Shown: one piece after another, positions 16,603-26,637 of the stretch
Position numbering within the stretch: the first letter of the stretch is position 1
Layout: every line of letters starts with the position of its first letter
NCBI RefSeq assembly: GCF_030686865.1
Contig: NZ_JAQYUS010000001.1
Span: forward strand, 248,001-312,000
DNA from: Kaistella sp. SH40-3
Lineage (GTDB): Bacteria; Bacteroidota; Bacteroidia; Flavobacteriales; Weeksellaceae
Direction: 5' to 3'
Length of the DNA stretch: 64,000 nt
Position numbers and translations under genes: made by a program
The notes under the pieces: model-generated
Told to the model about the DNA's origin: nothing
Seen by the model: the letters and a program-made list of their open reading frames with translations, nothing else
Databases searched by the model: none

Positions 16603-17355
16603 CTATAATTGTTCGTCAAGTTGTTCACTTGTTTTACCGAATCTTCTTTCTTTACACTGGTAATCATAAATGCATTTGAAGAAATCTTCTTTGCCGAAAT
16701 CTGGCCAAAGAAGATCTAAAAACTGCAATTCTGCATAAGCAATTTGCCAAAGCAGAAAGTTACTGATTCTCACTTCGCCACTGGTTCTGATCAACAAATC
16801 GACTGGTGGGAAATCTTTGGTATATAAATGATTTTCAAAAACTTCTTCCGTAATGTCTTCTTCATTTAATTCCCCACTTTTTATTTTGGAACCTATTTGC
16901 TTTACTGCATTTAAAATTTCTTTTTGCGAGCCATAACTTAGCGCTAGAATAAGGTTTCCTCTCGTATTATTTTTGGTCATTTCTACCAACTGCATCAATT
17001 GCTCCTGCACTAATGGCGGTAATTTTTCAATATCACCAATAATGTGCATTCGTAATCCTTTGCTAAAAATATCTTCAGCTTCTAAAAGCAATGTTTCAGA
17101 AATCAAACCCATCAGCGTACTGACTTCATCATCTGGTCTCTTCCAATTTTCGGAAGAAAAGGTATAAAGGGTAAGGTAAGGAATGTTAATTTCATTACAG
17201 GCATTCACTGCATTTCGCACTGCCTGGATTGCATGTTTATGCCCAAAGGTTCTCTCCTTCCCGCGGGATTTCGCCCATCTCCCATTCCCATCCATAATGA
17301 TGGCAACATGTTTTGGAAGATGTTCCAGATTTAGTTTTTCTTTTATCGACTGCAT
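16603..17355 (-). CDS. uppS: Di-trans,poly-cis-undecaprenyl-diphosphate synthase (UppS)
   Basis: 250 residues from the ATG at 17355; a slightly longer frame starts with GTG inside the previous gene and is less likely. Adds isopentenyl units to farnesyl diphosphate to make the C55 carrier for peptidoglycan and exopolysaccharide. IMDGNGRWAKSRG (residues 20-32) holds the catalytic Asp22 and substrate-binding residues; TLYTFSSENWKRP and DLLIRTSGEVRISNFLLWQ are the other family signatures. Overlaps/abuts the DUF6089 gene and is followed by bamA 29 bp later. Confidence 0.97.
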   Translation of the reverse strand: MQSIKEKLNLEHLPKHVAIIMDGNGRWAKSRGKERTFGHKHAIQAVRNAVNACNEINIPYLTLYTFSSENWKRPDDEVSTLMGLISETLLLEAEDIFSKGLRMHIIGDIEKLPPLVQEQLMQLVEMTKNNTRGNLILALSYGSQKEILNAVKQIGSKIKSGELNEEDITEEVFENHLYTKDFPPVDLLIRTSGEVRISNFLLWQIAYAELQFLDLLWPDFGKEDFFKCIYDYQCKERRFGKTSEQLDEQL

Positions 17356-17356
17356 T

Positions 17357-18250
17357 TTAATCACAATAACATGGTGGTCTACCGAATGAATAACTCAATC
17401 CTATAGAAAAAGTGTTTACCCAATCTTTAGAGTTGATATTTCCTACTTGTCTATCTTCAAGAAGTTTTGCTACGTTAGCTTCTGCTACCGTTTTATAAGG
17501 ATCTTCCTGCAAAATCGATTTGCTGGTGCTTCCTGCCGCCAAAATATCTTTATTATAAGTTACTTTCACGCTTTTATCATCAATCATACTGTAGTCGATA
17601 GAATCTGAAAACGTTGGTCTAAACATGAACTCGCCAAACAGCGACCAGTTATAATTAAATTTATATTTTAACCCAACTCCAAAAGGAATTGCCATGGTTA
17701 ATTTCTTTCCCGATGTGTAAGTTGAATTGGTTTCAAAATCACTTGCATTGGTTGGCGTGATTGCATTTCCATTCGCATCTCTTCTAAAATCATTTTCAAC
17801 AACAAGTTGTGGTGCACTTGCCAGCATTGCCCCTAAGCCCCCAAAAATATAAGGACTTAACATTCCTTTTTGCTCCTCGTTTACTGGAAAAAAATTGTAT
17901 TCAAAAATCAAGTCTGCTTCTACGATTGAGTTGGTTCCCCACAATTTTCTATTTCTTCGGTACTGTTCTTTCGCCAAAGCATCAATAAACTGAATATGAT
18001 TGTACGCTAAATTCAACCTTACCGTTTGATAAGGATTAAAATTCATTCGGTAAAGAATACTCCCGTAGAAAGGAACTCCGTAATCAGCAATATTACGTCT
18101 TACAGGTTTCTGAAAAATATAGTTTGTTCTTCCGATATCTCCAACCAAATTACTCATACCCAGTTGCACTCCTATTTCATGGCGCTGTCCCTTATAGGAA
18201 ACCGAAATAAAAAACAATGCAATGAGTGAGTAGATAACTTTTTTCAGCAT
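17357..18250 (-). CDS. DUF6089-family outer-membrane protein
   Basis: 297 residues from the ATG at 18250. MLKKVIYSLIALFFISVSYKGQ is a signal peptide; a frame beginning at 18274 would put the start within about 8 nt of the predicted transcription start. The mature part has alternating beta strands and ends AFSIGLSYSFGRPPCYCD-like (TFSIGLSYSFGRP), fitting a small barrel. GVQLGMSNLVGDIGRTNY and FYGSILYRMNFNPYQTVRLN are hallmarks of DUF6089, which sits before uppS in many Bacteroidota. Function unknown; the position argues for a role in envelope assembly. It ends with a Cys-Tyr-Cys-Asp tail. Confidence 0.85.
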   Translation of the reverse strand: MLKKVIYSLIALFFISVSYKGQRHEIGVQLGMSNLVGDIGRTNYIFQKPVRRNIADYGVPFYGSILYRMNFNPYQTVRLNLAYNHIQFIDALAKEQYRRNRKLWGTNSIVEADLIFEYNFFPVNEEQKGMLSPYIFGGLGAMLASAPQLVVENDFRRDANGNAITPTNASDFETNSTYTSGKKLTMAIPFGVGLKYKFNYNWSLFGEFMFRPTFSDSIDYSMIDDKSVKVTYNKDILAAGSTSKSILQEDPYKTVAEANVAKLLEDRQVGNINSKDWVNTFSIGLSYSFGRPPCYCD

Positions 18251-18285
18251 GAATGACTGTACATCAATTTTCATAAATAATTTTG

Positions 18286-18293
18286 CAAATATA
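18286..18293 (-). promoter_or_regulatory. Candidate -7 box for the DUF6089-uppS-bamA operon
   Basis: TATATTTG on the minus strand, 35 bp before the chosen ATG at 18250. No convincing -33 TTTG is seen. Confidence 0.48.
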
Positions 18294-18400
18294 AAACATT
18301 TTTAGCTTAAAGAAATTCTTAATTTTTTGTTAATTAACCTCAAAAAAGCATAATTTTTTGCTATCAAAACGTTGAATTCTTCTTTTTATGATTTTAGGAA

Positions 18401-18431
18401 AATAAGACCCTCAAAAAAAGAGGGTCTTATT
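18401..18431 (-). terminator. Terminator of the exopolysaccharide operon
   Basis: Perfect 12-bp stem AATAAGACCCTC / GAGGGTCTTATT with a 7-nt A loop, immediately downstream of the wzc stop codon. Confidence 0.82.
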
Positions 18432-18433
18432 TT

Positions 18434-20917
18434 TTAACTTTTTCCAAATATTTTTCTAATTTTATTTCTAATCTTAATTAAGGTTGGCTCCTGATAGTTG
18501 GCATCTTCCTCAAAGTAGCCATATCCGTAACCATACCCGTAACCGTAACCATACCCGTAACCGTGATCAGCCTGGAAATCATTATAGACCAATCCCAAAT
18601 TTTTCACTTCGTGGTTATGGTATTTTTCGGTGATCATTTTCAGCATGTACTTCTCGGTATACTCATGCCTTACAACATAAATACTGGCGTCAGCATATTT
18701 CATTAATTCAAATGGATCTGCAACTAAACCTACGGGCGGCGAATCGATAATAATGAAATCATAGTAATTCTTTAATTCATTAATAAAATCAATGTTTCGC
18801 TGACTCATCAATAACTCAGATGGATTCGGTGGAATTGGACCTGAAGTCGCCACATCCAAATCTGGGATTGAAGTCTTATTGATAATTTGATCCATTTGGA
18901 CTTCCCCTGTCAAATAGTTGGAGATTCCGTATTGATTATTAATTTTAAAATCACCAAAAATTTTCGGCTTTCTAAGATCCATTCCCAAAAGAATTGTTTT
19001 CTTTCCACTTAATCCCAAAACAGAGGCAATATTAATGGAGACATACGTTTTTCCTTCTCCACCAATTGACGAAGTTAGTAGAATCACTTTTGATTGATTG
19101 TCCTCTTTGTGCAAAAAGCGAAGGTTGGCTCTAATTCCCCTAAATGCTTCAGAAATTGAAGAACGAGGCTGCTCTAAAACAGTAAGGTTATTATCATGAG
19201 TGTTTTTCCCAATAACGCCTAAAAGCGGAATTTTGGTCGCTTGCAATAATTCTTTGATGTTTCTTATTCTGTTATCCAAAACTTGCCCGATAAGAATTAG
19301 AAACAGTGGCAAAAGCATTAATCCACCAATAATGGAATATTTTGTTTTGGCAATATTAGGCGCAATAGGTCCCTGTCCCAAATTCTTCGCTGGGTCAATT
19401 ACATTGATATCAGATTTATTAGTGGCAACTCTAATTTGCGTTTCATTCTGTTTGGAAAGCAAAGTATTATAAGTTGCTTCAATCATATTGTAACCCCGCT
19501 CAGCATCAATATACTTGCGCTCCTTTTCTGGGTAAGAAACCAAATCAATATTGGCTCTGGCAATTTCGCTATCGATTTTATTAATTTCGTTAAGATAAGT
19601 ACTGTAATAATTTTTAAGCGAACCATTGGAATTTGTTCTTGCTTCATTAATCAACCGATTAATCTCTCGCATCGGCTCTGAGTTCGGCGTGTAAATTAAG
19701 GCCGTTTCTCTACGCTTTGCATACAAGGCTTTGAGTTCAGAAACTGTTGCATTAAAAACCCCATCTTCAACTCCTGCGGCATTAGTGCTAATCATTTGAT
19801 CTAAATTCTGAGAAGTTAAAGCATTTTTAATACTGTTTAAAGAATTGATTCGGGTAAGAAACTCTGCTTTTTTAGCATCAAGTTTTTTAATGTTTTCTAA
19901 TGATTTTTCATCGCGGTCTTTAATGTTATATAAACCTTCGGAAACTTTCATATGATTCAAAATCGTCGCACTGGAATCTAATTTTTTTCGGATTTTAGTA
20001 AGGTTATCTAATAAATATTCCTCGGTGTTTTTATCGACTACATTTCGGTCAATCAATCTTTTTTTCTGAAGTTCATCCACCGAAGTATTAAGAAAATTAA
20101 CGGTTCCATTTAGGTTGTAGCCTTTTTTTCCGATAATCATAATCGTGTTAATCTCTTTGTCAAAATCAACATTAATGGTGTTTACCAAATTATTGACGGT
20201 ATTATTAACTGTAGAAAGAGTTACTACTAAATTTTCGAAAATAATTGGGCTCGGTTGTGGATTCGATACTAATCTGAATTTAAGATTTGGTGAAGTATAC
20301 CATTGATTCAGAGCGATAATTTTATTTTCGGGTCTGCCATATTTGGGAATGGTTTTAAAACCCTCTTCTACATATGAATAAACCGATGTAGACTGACCTT
20401 CTTTAGGCAAGACAATTTCATAGCGGTTGCCACCTTTGGGAATAATGGTAATATCATAATCAACCTGTTGTGGATATGTTTTATCAATTTCGAAAAATAC
20501 CGGCGAGTCATATTTATCCAGATAGGTTTGCTTAATCAATCCTTTGGTTGCATAATTGACGTACAAATCTAACTGCTTTACGAGATATTCGTTGTGCGAA
20601 CGGGAAAGAAGCATCTTTTTAAGATAAACTCCATCCTGATTTCCAGTTTGACCCCAAATAAAATTAATGGACTGATTTGGTGTAAAGTAACTTGCGGTAT
20701 TATTGGAAATACTTAAAGACAATGAGGAGGCATAAATCCTTTGTGCATAATATTTACTGTACACCCAGGAAATCCCGTACCCTAATAAGGCCATCATTAC
20801 AAACCAATACCAGTTTTTTAAAACTTTTCTCAAGAAATGCTCAAAATCGAAAATTGCAAAAGATCCAATTTTATCCTGTGTCGCAGATGTATCTGTGTTT
20901 TCTTTTCCCGGAATCAT
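18434..20917 (-). CDS. Exopolysaccharide co-polymerase with fused tyrosine kinase (Wzc-like)
   Basis: 827 residues. N-terminal Wzz domain with membrane helices near residues 35-55 and about 525-545 enclosing a large periplasmic coiled-coil region. The C-terminal BY-kinase domain has GGEGKTYVSINIA (Walker A), LLGMDLRKPKIFG (Walker A') and FIIIDSPPVG (Walker B). The end carries about eight Gly-Tyr pairs followed by an acidic segment and a basic tail, so the autophosphorylated tyrosine cluster is here a regular repeat. Controls chain length and export with the Wza protein encoded next to it (1 bp between stop and start). Last gene of the operon. Confidence 0.93.
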   Translation of the reverse strand: MIPGKENTDTSATQDKIGSFAIFDFEHFLRKVLKNWYWFVMMALLGYGISWVYSKYYAQRIYASSLSLSISNNTASYFTPNQSINFIWGQTGNQDGVYLKKMLLSRSHNEYLVKQLDLYVNYATKGLIKQTYLDKYDSPVFFEIDKTYPQQVDYDITIIPKGGNRYEIVLPKEGQSTSVYSYVEEGFKTIPKYGRPENKIIALNQWYTSPNLKFRLVSNPQPSPIIFENLVVTLSTVNNTVNNLVNTINVDFDKEINTIMIIGKKGYNLNGTVNFLNTSVDELQKKRLIDRNVVDKNTEEYLLDNLTKIRKKLDSSATILNHMKVSEGLYNIKDRDEKSLENIKKLDAKKAEFLTRINSLNSIKNALTSQNLDQMISTNAAGVEDGVFNATVSELKALYAKRRETALIYTPNSEPMREINRLINEARTNSNGSLKNYYSTYLNEINKIDSEIARANIDLVSYPEKERKYIDAERGYNMIEATYNTLLSKQNETQIRVATNKSDINVIDPAKNLGQGPIAPNIAKTKYSIIGGLMLLPLFLILIGQVLDNRIRNIKELLQATKIPLLGVIGKNTHDNNLTVLEQPRSSISEAFRGIRANLRFLHKEDNQSKVILLTSSIGGEGKTYVSINIASVLGLSGKKTILLGMDLRKPKIFGDFKINNQYGISNYLTGEVQMDQIINKTSIPDLDVATSGPIPPNPSELLMSQRNIDFINELKNYYDFIIIDSPPVGLVADPFELMKYADASIYVVRHEYTEKYMLKMITEKYHNHEVKNLGLVYNDFQADHGYGYGYGYGYGYGYGYFEEDANYQEPTLIKIRNKIRKIFGKS
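18521..18566 (-). repeat. 18-bp tandem repeat coding the Gly-Tyr tail of Wzc
   Basis: CCATACCCGTAACCGTAA occurs at 18531-18548 and, with one change, at 18549-18566, preceded by a partial copy. It encodes GY dipeptides in the kinase tail. In-frame slippage would change the number of phosphorylatable tyrosines. Confidence 0.8.
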
Positions 20918-20918
20918 C

Positions 20919-21776
20919 TTAGAGTTTTGTTAAAAGTAAGTAAATCGTCATAGCGGTTGTTACAAGAGTAACTCCAGTTGTTAAGGTCTGAATTGGGTCT
21001 TTTCCGAAACCATTTAGGTTTTTTGATCGGGTATTAAGAAAAATTTCATCACCATTCTGAACCCAATAATAAGGTGAATTCATGACATCTTCTCTTGTTA
21101 GATCTATTCTGGCTTTTTTTATTCCTTCTGGCAATTTTCTGTGAATCACAATATTGGTACGATCGATTGTACGGTTCAAACCTCCATTAATTGCTAAAGC
21201 TTCTGTAATTGTTAAGGTATTTTTATGGGCTTTTTTCTCACCGCTAATCTCTACCGTTTCTACATCTCCTAAAATATAATAGGTAATACCATCTGTATTA
21301 AGACGAACTTCAGATTTACCTTCCACAAAGTTCTGGTTTACTTTCTCTTGAATTTCTTTGGTCATGTCTTCAATGGTGCGTCCCTCAGCTTTAATATAAC
21401 CGATTCCAAAAATATTCACATCGCCATTAGAATCAACCTTTAACCCATTGAAATAAATGGTGGTATTTCCGCCTTGGCTGCTACCCTGACCACCTTGATT
21501 AGAAAAAGTCACATTTCCACCTCCTTCTCCACCTCCAGTCGAAGCATTAAGAGATGAATAAAATTGCGCAGCGTCACCTTTGGGTGTTGTTACAACATTT
21601 AGGGTTAGAATATCATTTTTGGTAATGCGATAAATAGGAACATTGTAGGGAACCAAACCTTCTTCATTAATCACCAAACTTTCATTAGGTTGCATATACC
21701 GCACATCTTTAGTTGAAATGCACGAAAAAAGTAAAAAAGGCAGAAAAAGTAGTAAAGGTGTTTTAAGTATTTTCAT
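20919..21776 (-). CDS. Polysaccharide export lipoprotein (Wza-like)
   Basis: 285 residues. The N-terminus MKILKTPLLLFLPFLLFSC places a lipobox Cys at residue 19. The Poly_export domain follows (YNVPIYRITKNDILTLNVVT), with an unusual Gly/Ser/Gln-rich insertion (STGGGEGGGNVTFSNQGGQG) within it, then an SLBB-type domain (YYILGDVETVEISGEKKAH; NTLTITEALAINGGL). A hydrophobic C-terminal helix (TLTTGVTLVTTAMTIYLLL) should span the outer membrane as in Wza. Forms the export channel that partners with the Wzc protein. Confidence 0.92.
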   Translation of the reverse strand: MKILKTPLLLFLPFLLFSCISTKDVRYMQPNESLVINEEGLVPYNVPIYRITKNDILTLNVVTTPKGDAAQFYSSLNASTGGGEGGGNVTFSNQGGQGSSQGGNTTIYFNGLKVDSNGDVNIFGIGYIKAEGRTIEDMTKEIQEKVNQNFVEGKSEVRLNTDGITYYILGDVETVEISGEKKAHKNTLTITEALAINGGLNRTIDRTNIVIHRKLPEGIKKARIDLTREDVMNSPYYWVQNGDEIFLNTRSKNLNGFGKDPIQTLTTGVTLVTTAMTIYLLLTKL

Positions 21777-21811
21777 CAGTTGTAATGTAGTTTTGCAAAA
21801 ATAACAAATTA

Positions 21812-22933
21812 TTAATAGGTTTTCTTTCTAGTTCGTAAAATAACGCGGGGAATATAAGCTCCTATGAATCCTAGTACTATGACGACGATGAGCAAATAAT
21901 TCACATTGATATGTCTTAAATAATAGGCAACACCAACAACAAATAGATAATAAACCATTATATAAGCAGAGGATCTACGATGCGTTAAGCCCAATTCTAA
22001 AAGAGAATGATGGATATGGTTTTTATCAGCCTCGAATATAGAATGTCCCTTAATCAAACGAATAATGATCACATTTAGGGTGTCAACAATAGGAAGAATT
22101 AAAATAGCAACCGTTACAGCTGGTGCAGATTGAAGGAAATATCTGGGAACTTCCGGGAGTTTTTTATCGATGAATATATCGATAAAACAAATTGCAGTAA
22201 AAGCTAATAAAAAGCCCAGAATCATCGATCCAGTATCTCCCATGAATACTTTATTATTTCTATTGGGCGAAAGATTATAATATAAAAAACCAATAACCGA
22301 CCCAATAATCACCGCGGACAAAACCACCAACGGATAATTAAATTCACCTAAGCGAAAATAACTAATACCGAACAAAGCACTGCAAACTACTGAATATCCG
22401 CCAGATAAACCATCAATACCGTCTATTAAATTAAAAGCATTAATTAAAAGAATGAAGGTTAGCATGCTGAAAATAACACTGAAGGTATAACTCAATTCAT
22501 AGATTCCAAATACTCCGAAAAAACTTCTGATTCTAACATCAGAACCAAGCACCATCAATGCAGTCACGATTATTTGTGCCAACAGTTTTTTGTAGGCTCG
22601 CATGACTACAATATCATCCATCACACCGATGTACAATAGGATGACTAATGAAGCAAACAAAAATTTATAGAGGTCAAAAAGTTCAAAAGCGAAGATAGAA
22701 GCGCATACGGCTAAAGAATAAAAAATAGCGACACCTCCCAGGTTTGGTATTTTTCGCAGGTGAGAACTTCTAAGACCGGGCTCATCCATCAAGTTTTTTC
22801 TACGCGAAATCTTTACGATGGTTGGAATAGAAAAAAAAGTTAGCGCAAATGACGATACCATGCCCAAAAATAATTTTGCATAAAAAAGGGAAATTCCCAA
22901 GTTTTCTAATCCGTCTTTTACTATTTCATTCAT
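21812..22933 (-). CDS. Undecaprenyl-phosphate sugar-1-phosphate transferase (WecA/MraY family)
   Basis: 373 residues from the ATG at 22933; a frame starting four codons earlier at TTG inside epsG is less likely. Polytopic membrane enzyme starting repeat-unit assembly by moving a sugar phosphate to the C55 carrier. NLIDGIDGLSGG holds the catalytic Asp pair, VFMGDTGSMILGFL the metal Asp, and KNHIHHSLLELGLTHRRS the HIHH motif of the WecA subgroup. Probably adds GlcNAc-1-P, but the sugar cannot be read from sequence. It may equally serve O-antigen synthesis. Confidence 0.92.
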   Translation of the reverse strand: MNEIVKDGLENLGISLFYAKLFLGMVSSFALTFFSIPTIVKISRRKNLMDEPGLRSSHLRKIPNLGGVAIFYSLAVCASIFAFELFDLYKFLFASLVILLYIGVMDDIVVMRAYKKLLAQIIVTALMVLGSDVRIRSFFGVFGIYELSYTFSVIFSMLTFILLINAFNLIDGIDGLSGGYSVVCSALFGISYFRLGEFNYPLVVLSAVIIGSVIGFLYYNLSPNRNNKVFMGDTGSMILGFLLAFTAICFIDIFIDKKLPEVPRYFLQSAPAVTVAILILPIVDTLNVIIIRLIKGHSIFEADKNHIHHSLLELGLTHRRSSAYIMVYYLFVVGVAYYLRHINVNYLLIVVIVLGFIGAYIPRVILRTRKKTY

Positions 22934-22938
22934 CGTAT

Positions 22939-24069
22939 TTACCAAAGTGCGTTAGTATAATTATCGCTTGAAAATCCTCCTCTGGCACCATTACCTTTAC
23001 CAAAGTAAAAAAACATCGCCACAAAATAAGTCATAAATCCTAAATAAAGAATTTGTCTAGTTCTACCTCTTACGGCATAAACAATACTGGTCATACAGAA
23101 CATGGTCACAAAAAACATATAGGCTCCGGGAAGCCGTACCGCAAAAATTTGATTGGATCTAAAGAAATAAAATAAAGCGAGCCCAAAAACCGCTAAATTT
23201 CTCATATATTCATACCACCAAACCCGATCGCATCCTTCTTTATCATACTTAATTAAAATACCAATAAAAAACAATTTAACAATATCATTAAGTCCTGTCT
23301 CTACTTCTGTTCCATAATACCGATCATCTAAATAACCCGTATAAGCACCCGAAAGATCGTCTGGTGCTATAGAACCGAACAATCCACCGCCTAGTCGATA
23401 CAACTCTAAAGGAGAAGATAAAAGGGCAACCACCAAAACCCAAAATATTCTTTTCCTATTCATAGGAATTTTTACAATCCAATACGCCGGCAAAAACACG
23501 ATTGATGTTTTATGAAATCCCAAAGCAATGTACATGCATAAGAGAAACATAAACAAATTACGGTCTTTGATGAATTTAAAAGAGGCCACACAAACTGCAA
23601 TTCCTAATCCTTGCCGCATCTGTCCTGAATCTTCAAAAAACATAATAGGCATAAAATAAAACATCAAAGCTAAAGTTGGAAAGGCGACATTTTTATAAAT
23701 CGCAGTAAACTTTAAACTCACTGCAATCAAAGCCATTATAAATGTTACAATGTAGAAAGGCAGTCCGAAATCGAATACCAATTTGTTGATCAAAACAAAG
23801 ATCCACTCAATTTCTTCCGAACTGGAGCGAAAAAGCGCTTTGTCTAAAACATCACCATAAGTGGTGTAAATTGCAAAGCCAGAAAAAAGCATTTTGTAAA
23901 CTGGATAATCTGCACCGGCATTAAGACGAAAACCCACAGCTGCAATTACTAAAACCCCAGCAATCCAAACAAAAATACTCTGCTTTTTCTCTAATCGAAA
24001 AATTTCCCAGTAACTCGCAAAGGCAAGAAAAAGGAAAATGATTATGAAAATAGGATGTAGAATTGGCAT
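22939..24069 (-). CDS. EpsG-family polysaccharide polymerase
   Basis: 376 residues, about ten membrane helices, starting MPILHPIFIIIFLFLAFASYWE from the ATG at 24069. FRLNAGADYPVYKMLFSGF near residue 45 and FMPIMFFEDSGQMRQGLGIAVC are EpsG/Wzy hallmarks (the DxGQxRQ motif). Predicted to polymerise repeat units in the periplasm. It sits between the GT2 gene and the initiating transferase, with 5 bp to the latter. Confidence 0.88.
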   Translation of the reverse strand: MPILHPIFIIIFLFLAFASYWEIFRLEKKQSIFVWIAGVLVIAAVGFRLNAGADYPVYKMLFSGFAIYTTYGDVLDKALFRSSSEEIEWIFVLINKLVFDFGLPFYIVTFIMALIAVSLKFTAIYKNVAFPTLALMFYFMPIMFFEDSGQMRQGLGIAVCVASFKFIKDRNLFMFLLCMYIALGFHKTSIVFLPAYWIVKIPMNRKRIFWVLVVALLSSPLELYRLGGGLFGSIAPDDLSGAYTGYLDDRYYGTEVETGLNDIVKLFFIGILIKYDKEGCDRVWWYEYMRNLAVFGLALFYFFRSNQIFAVRLPGAYMFFVTMFCMTSIVYAVRGRTRQILYLGFMTYFVAMFFYFGKGNGARGGFSSDNYTNALW

Positions 24070-24085
24070 CAATAAATTTCTGTGT

Positions 24086-25075
24086 TTATATTAATTTTCT
24101 CGCAAATTGACCGAGTCCTGTAAAATAAAGGATGTAATAAATTTTTTTCTTTAGCGGTAAAGATAAGAGATAATTCTTTTCGTAGCGCTGATAGGTGAAT
24201 ATTTTTCGCTTAGAAATATGATGCTTTTTAATAAAGTTGTTTAACGCCTTATTCATTTCCCGATAAACATCATCTTCTTTTACAAAAGCCAAATACGCCA
24301 AGTAGGAATAAACACCTTCCAAAATATTGAAATTCTTTAGTTCTATCTTTTTATCTGAATACTGGGAGTTCTCAAAAGCAACAATCACATCTTCTACAGC
24401 CTTCAAAATATCGAGACCTTTTCTGGTATGTGTTTTTGTAATTGAATCGGATCGTTCTAAATATTGATAATGGTAATTTTGAGTTTGTGCAACCGTTTTA
24501 CAATCCAATAATAATTGTGGAATCAACTGAATATCCTCAAAATGAACTCCTTTTTTAAATCTTCTATTTTTAAAAAGTTCGCTTTTAAAAATTTTATTAC
24601 AGGCAAAATAAGAGAGATCAGAAAACACTGAAAAATTATTTTTTAAATCTATTTTCTCAGGCATATTCGGAATCTGAGTTAATTGCTGAGTAACATTCCT
24701 CTTTTCATCAACTTTCTGCAGATTGCAAATAACCATTTCTGCATCATACTTTTTTGCTAAAGAATACATTTCTTCAAACATGGTTTTTGATACCTCATCA
24801 TCACTATCAACAAAACCAATAAATTCTCCGTTCGATTTATCTAAACCAAAATTTCGGGCGTCACTTAAACCTCCATTTTCTTTTAGGAATGCTTTAATTT
24901 TTAAAGGATATCGTTCTTGAAATTCATCAATGATCAATTGTGAATGATCTGGACTGCCATCATTAACAACCAAAATTTCAATTTCATCCAAAGTTTGATT
25001 CACCAAAGAATCTAAACATTTCCTAAGGTATTTCTCAACTTGATAAACGGGAACAATAATGGAAACTTTCGGCAT
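24086..25075 (-). CDS. Family 2 glycosyltransferase
   Basis: 329 residues from the ATG at 25075 (MPKVSIIVPVYQVEKYLRKC); a frame extending into the preceding gene is rejected. GT-A fold: ILVVNDGSPD binds the nucleotide and GFVDSDDEVS is the DxD metal motif. The C-terminal third is basic and helical, typical of EPS transferases that dock on the membrane. The only GT2 in the operon, so the repeat unit may be short or other transferases lie elsewhere. Confidence 0.92.
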   Translation of the reverse strand: MPKVSIIVPVYQVEKYLRKCLDSLVNQTLDEIEILVVNDGSPDHSQLIIDEFQERYPLKIKAFLKENGGLSDARNFGLDKSNGEFIGFVDSDDEVSKTMFEEMYSLAKKYDAEMVICNLQKVDEKRNVTQQLTQIPNMPEKIDLKNNFSVFSDLSYFACNKIFKSELFKNRRFKKGVHFEDIQLIPQLLLDCKTVAQTQNYHYQYLERSDSITKTHTRKGLDILKAVEDVIVAFENSQYSDKKIELKNFNILEGVYSYLAYLAFVKEDDVYREMNKALNNFIKKHHISKRKIFTYQRYEKNYLLSLPLKKKIYYILYFTGLGQFARKLI

Positions 25076-25079
25076 GAGA

Positions 25080-26624
25080 TTATGGTTTTTCAGTACGTTT
25101 TTTATAAAGAAAATAATCTTTACCAATTGGTCTTAACTGATAAATCCATTTTAAAACAAAAGGTGCATTGTCATGAATTTTTGCAATTGGATAAACTTTC
25201 ACCAATTCATAATCGTGATCAAACTGCGCAATGCTTTCTGGCTTTATTTTATAAAAACTATCGTTATCTCCAGGTTTTTTAGCAATGGTTAAAATATAAT
25301 CAGGATGAAATTTATTCACTGAATTAATCCACCAATAATCTTCATCATTCAGCATTTCATCATTGATTCGCGCATTCACCAAACCAACTTCATCGTAAGT
25401 ATAAAGTTGGGTATAAAACGGAATAATTCCCGCCGGCTCCAACAAAATGGATTTTTCAATACCAACCTCATCTTTATTAATATCTGCAGCAATGGTCATT
25501 CTTTGCCGTTCTTCCATATAACCAATCGTGCAAGATTGGACCATTTGAAAAAAATATAGTCCGATAAATAAAATTGAAATCCCAACAAGAACACTTTTCC
25601 TTTTCCAGATATTAATATTCAAAAAATAATACAATATCACCGCAAAAAGAAAGACTCGTGGAAGCCAATAATACCAATCGAAATAGGCTTTTAGAAAGGA
25701 GAAAAGAGTAATTTTAGTAAGTGCAAAAACGAGAATTAAAACCAAAACAAGTTTTGAAGTTAAGGTTCCAACTTTATTATTTTTAATAATTTTAAAAATC
25801 GCATATCCCAAAAAGGTAAGAAATGCTACGAAAAGCAAAAACGTAAAGATTCCGTATTTCTTAATTAATCCACCATAATATGCCCATTGATAAAGCAAAA
25901 ATTTAAGACTGTTATTCTGCATTAAATTTTTATAAGCAATCTTTTTCGCAGTAATAGTATGGTTTACGATTTCACCAAAATACAAATAATTAAATCCAAC
26001 AACGGTTACAACGCCTATAATTCCGCCCAAAATATAAATGAAGTTGATTTTCCTTTTTAGATACAAATCCCCCAAAAAGAAAATCCCGAGAAAGATAACA
26101 GCGTCTAATCTCGTCCAAAGCAAAAGAATTGGAAAGAGGAAATACGCCCATTTTTTATTTTTAAAAAGTCCGAAATAAATTAATCCATTGTATAGGAAAA
26201 ATAAAATCCCATATTCCATTCCTAGGAAAGAAGCAGTTAAAGCGGGCGGTGTAATATTGAGCAATAGAAAGAAAAAACCACGCTTCATTATTTCATTAGG
26301 GAAAAGGATTTTCGCCAACCACCAAGAACCGATTGCAAAAAGAATCCCGCTAAAAATAAGCACCGGATAAATAAATCCTTCGCCAAAAACCAATTGGAAA
26401 AACGCAGTAATAAGAACGTACAAATGTGTGGTAGAAGCAGAAATTCTTTCATCACCACTAAAACCGATTACGCCATATTTAACAAAATTTCGCGCAACCC
26501 GCCAAGTAATAAAAGAATCCTCCTGAATATTCTTCGTAAAAAACATAGGAATCTTCACGAAAACGGCAAGAAAAATGAGCAAGAAAGGAGTGTTAAAAAT
26601 CTTTGACAGAGCGGTTTTCATCAT
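25080..26624 (-). CDS. Polytopic membrane protein, probable GT-C glycosyltransferase
   Basis: 514 residues, about ten to twelve predicted helices, then a soluble C-terminal domain of about 120 residues. The first periplasmic loop has QEDSFITWRVARNFVKYG followed by DERISASTTHLYVL, the pattern of the arabinosyl/mannosyl GT-C enzymes, where an acidic pair in that loop is catalytic. Such enzymes use lipid-linked sugars outside the membrane. First gene of the EPS operon, 4 bp before the GT2 start. Exact family not established. Confidence 0.65.
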   Translation of the reverse strand: MMKTALSKIFNTPFLLIFLAVFVKIPMFFTKNIQEDSFITWRVARNFVKYGVIGFSGDERISASTTHLYVLITAFFQLVFGEGFIYPVLIFSGILFAIGSWWLAKILFPNEIMKRGFFFLLLNITPPALTASFLGMEYGILFFLYNGLIYFGLFKNKKWAYFLFPILLLWTRLDAVIFLGIFFLGDLYLKRKINFIYILGGIIGVVTVVGFNYLYFGEIVNHTITAKKIAYKNLMQNNSLKFLLYQWAYYGGLIKKYGIFTFLLFVAFLTFLGYAIFKIIKNNKVGTLTSKLVLVLILVFALTKITLFSFLKAYFDWYYWLPRVFLFAVILYYFLNINIWKRKSVLVGISILFIGLYFFQMVQSCTIGYMEERQRMTIAADINKDEVGIEKSILLEPAGIIPFYTQLYTYDEVGLVNARINDEMLNDEDYWWINSVNKFHPDYILTIAKKPGDNDSFYKIKPESIAQFDHDYELVKVYPIAKIHDNAPFVLKWIYQLRPIGKDYFLYKKRTEKP

Positions 26625-26637
26625 TGTGTTTAAGCGT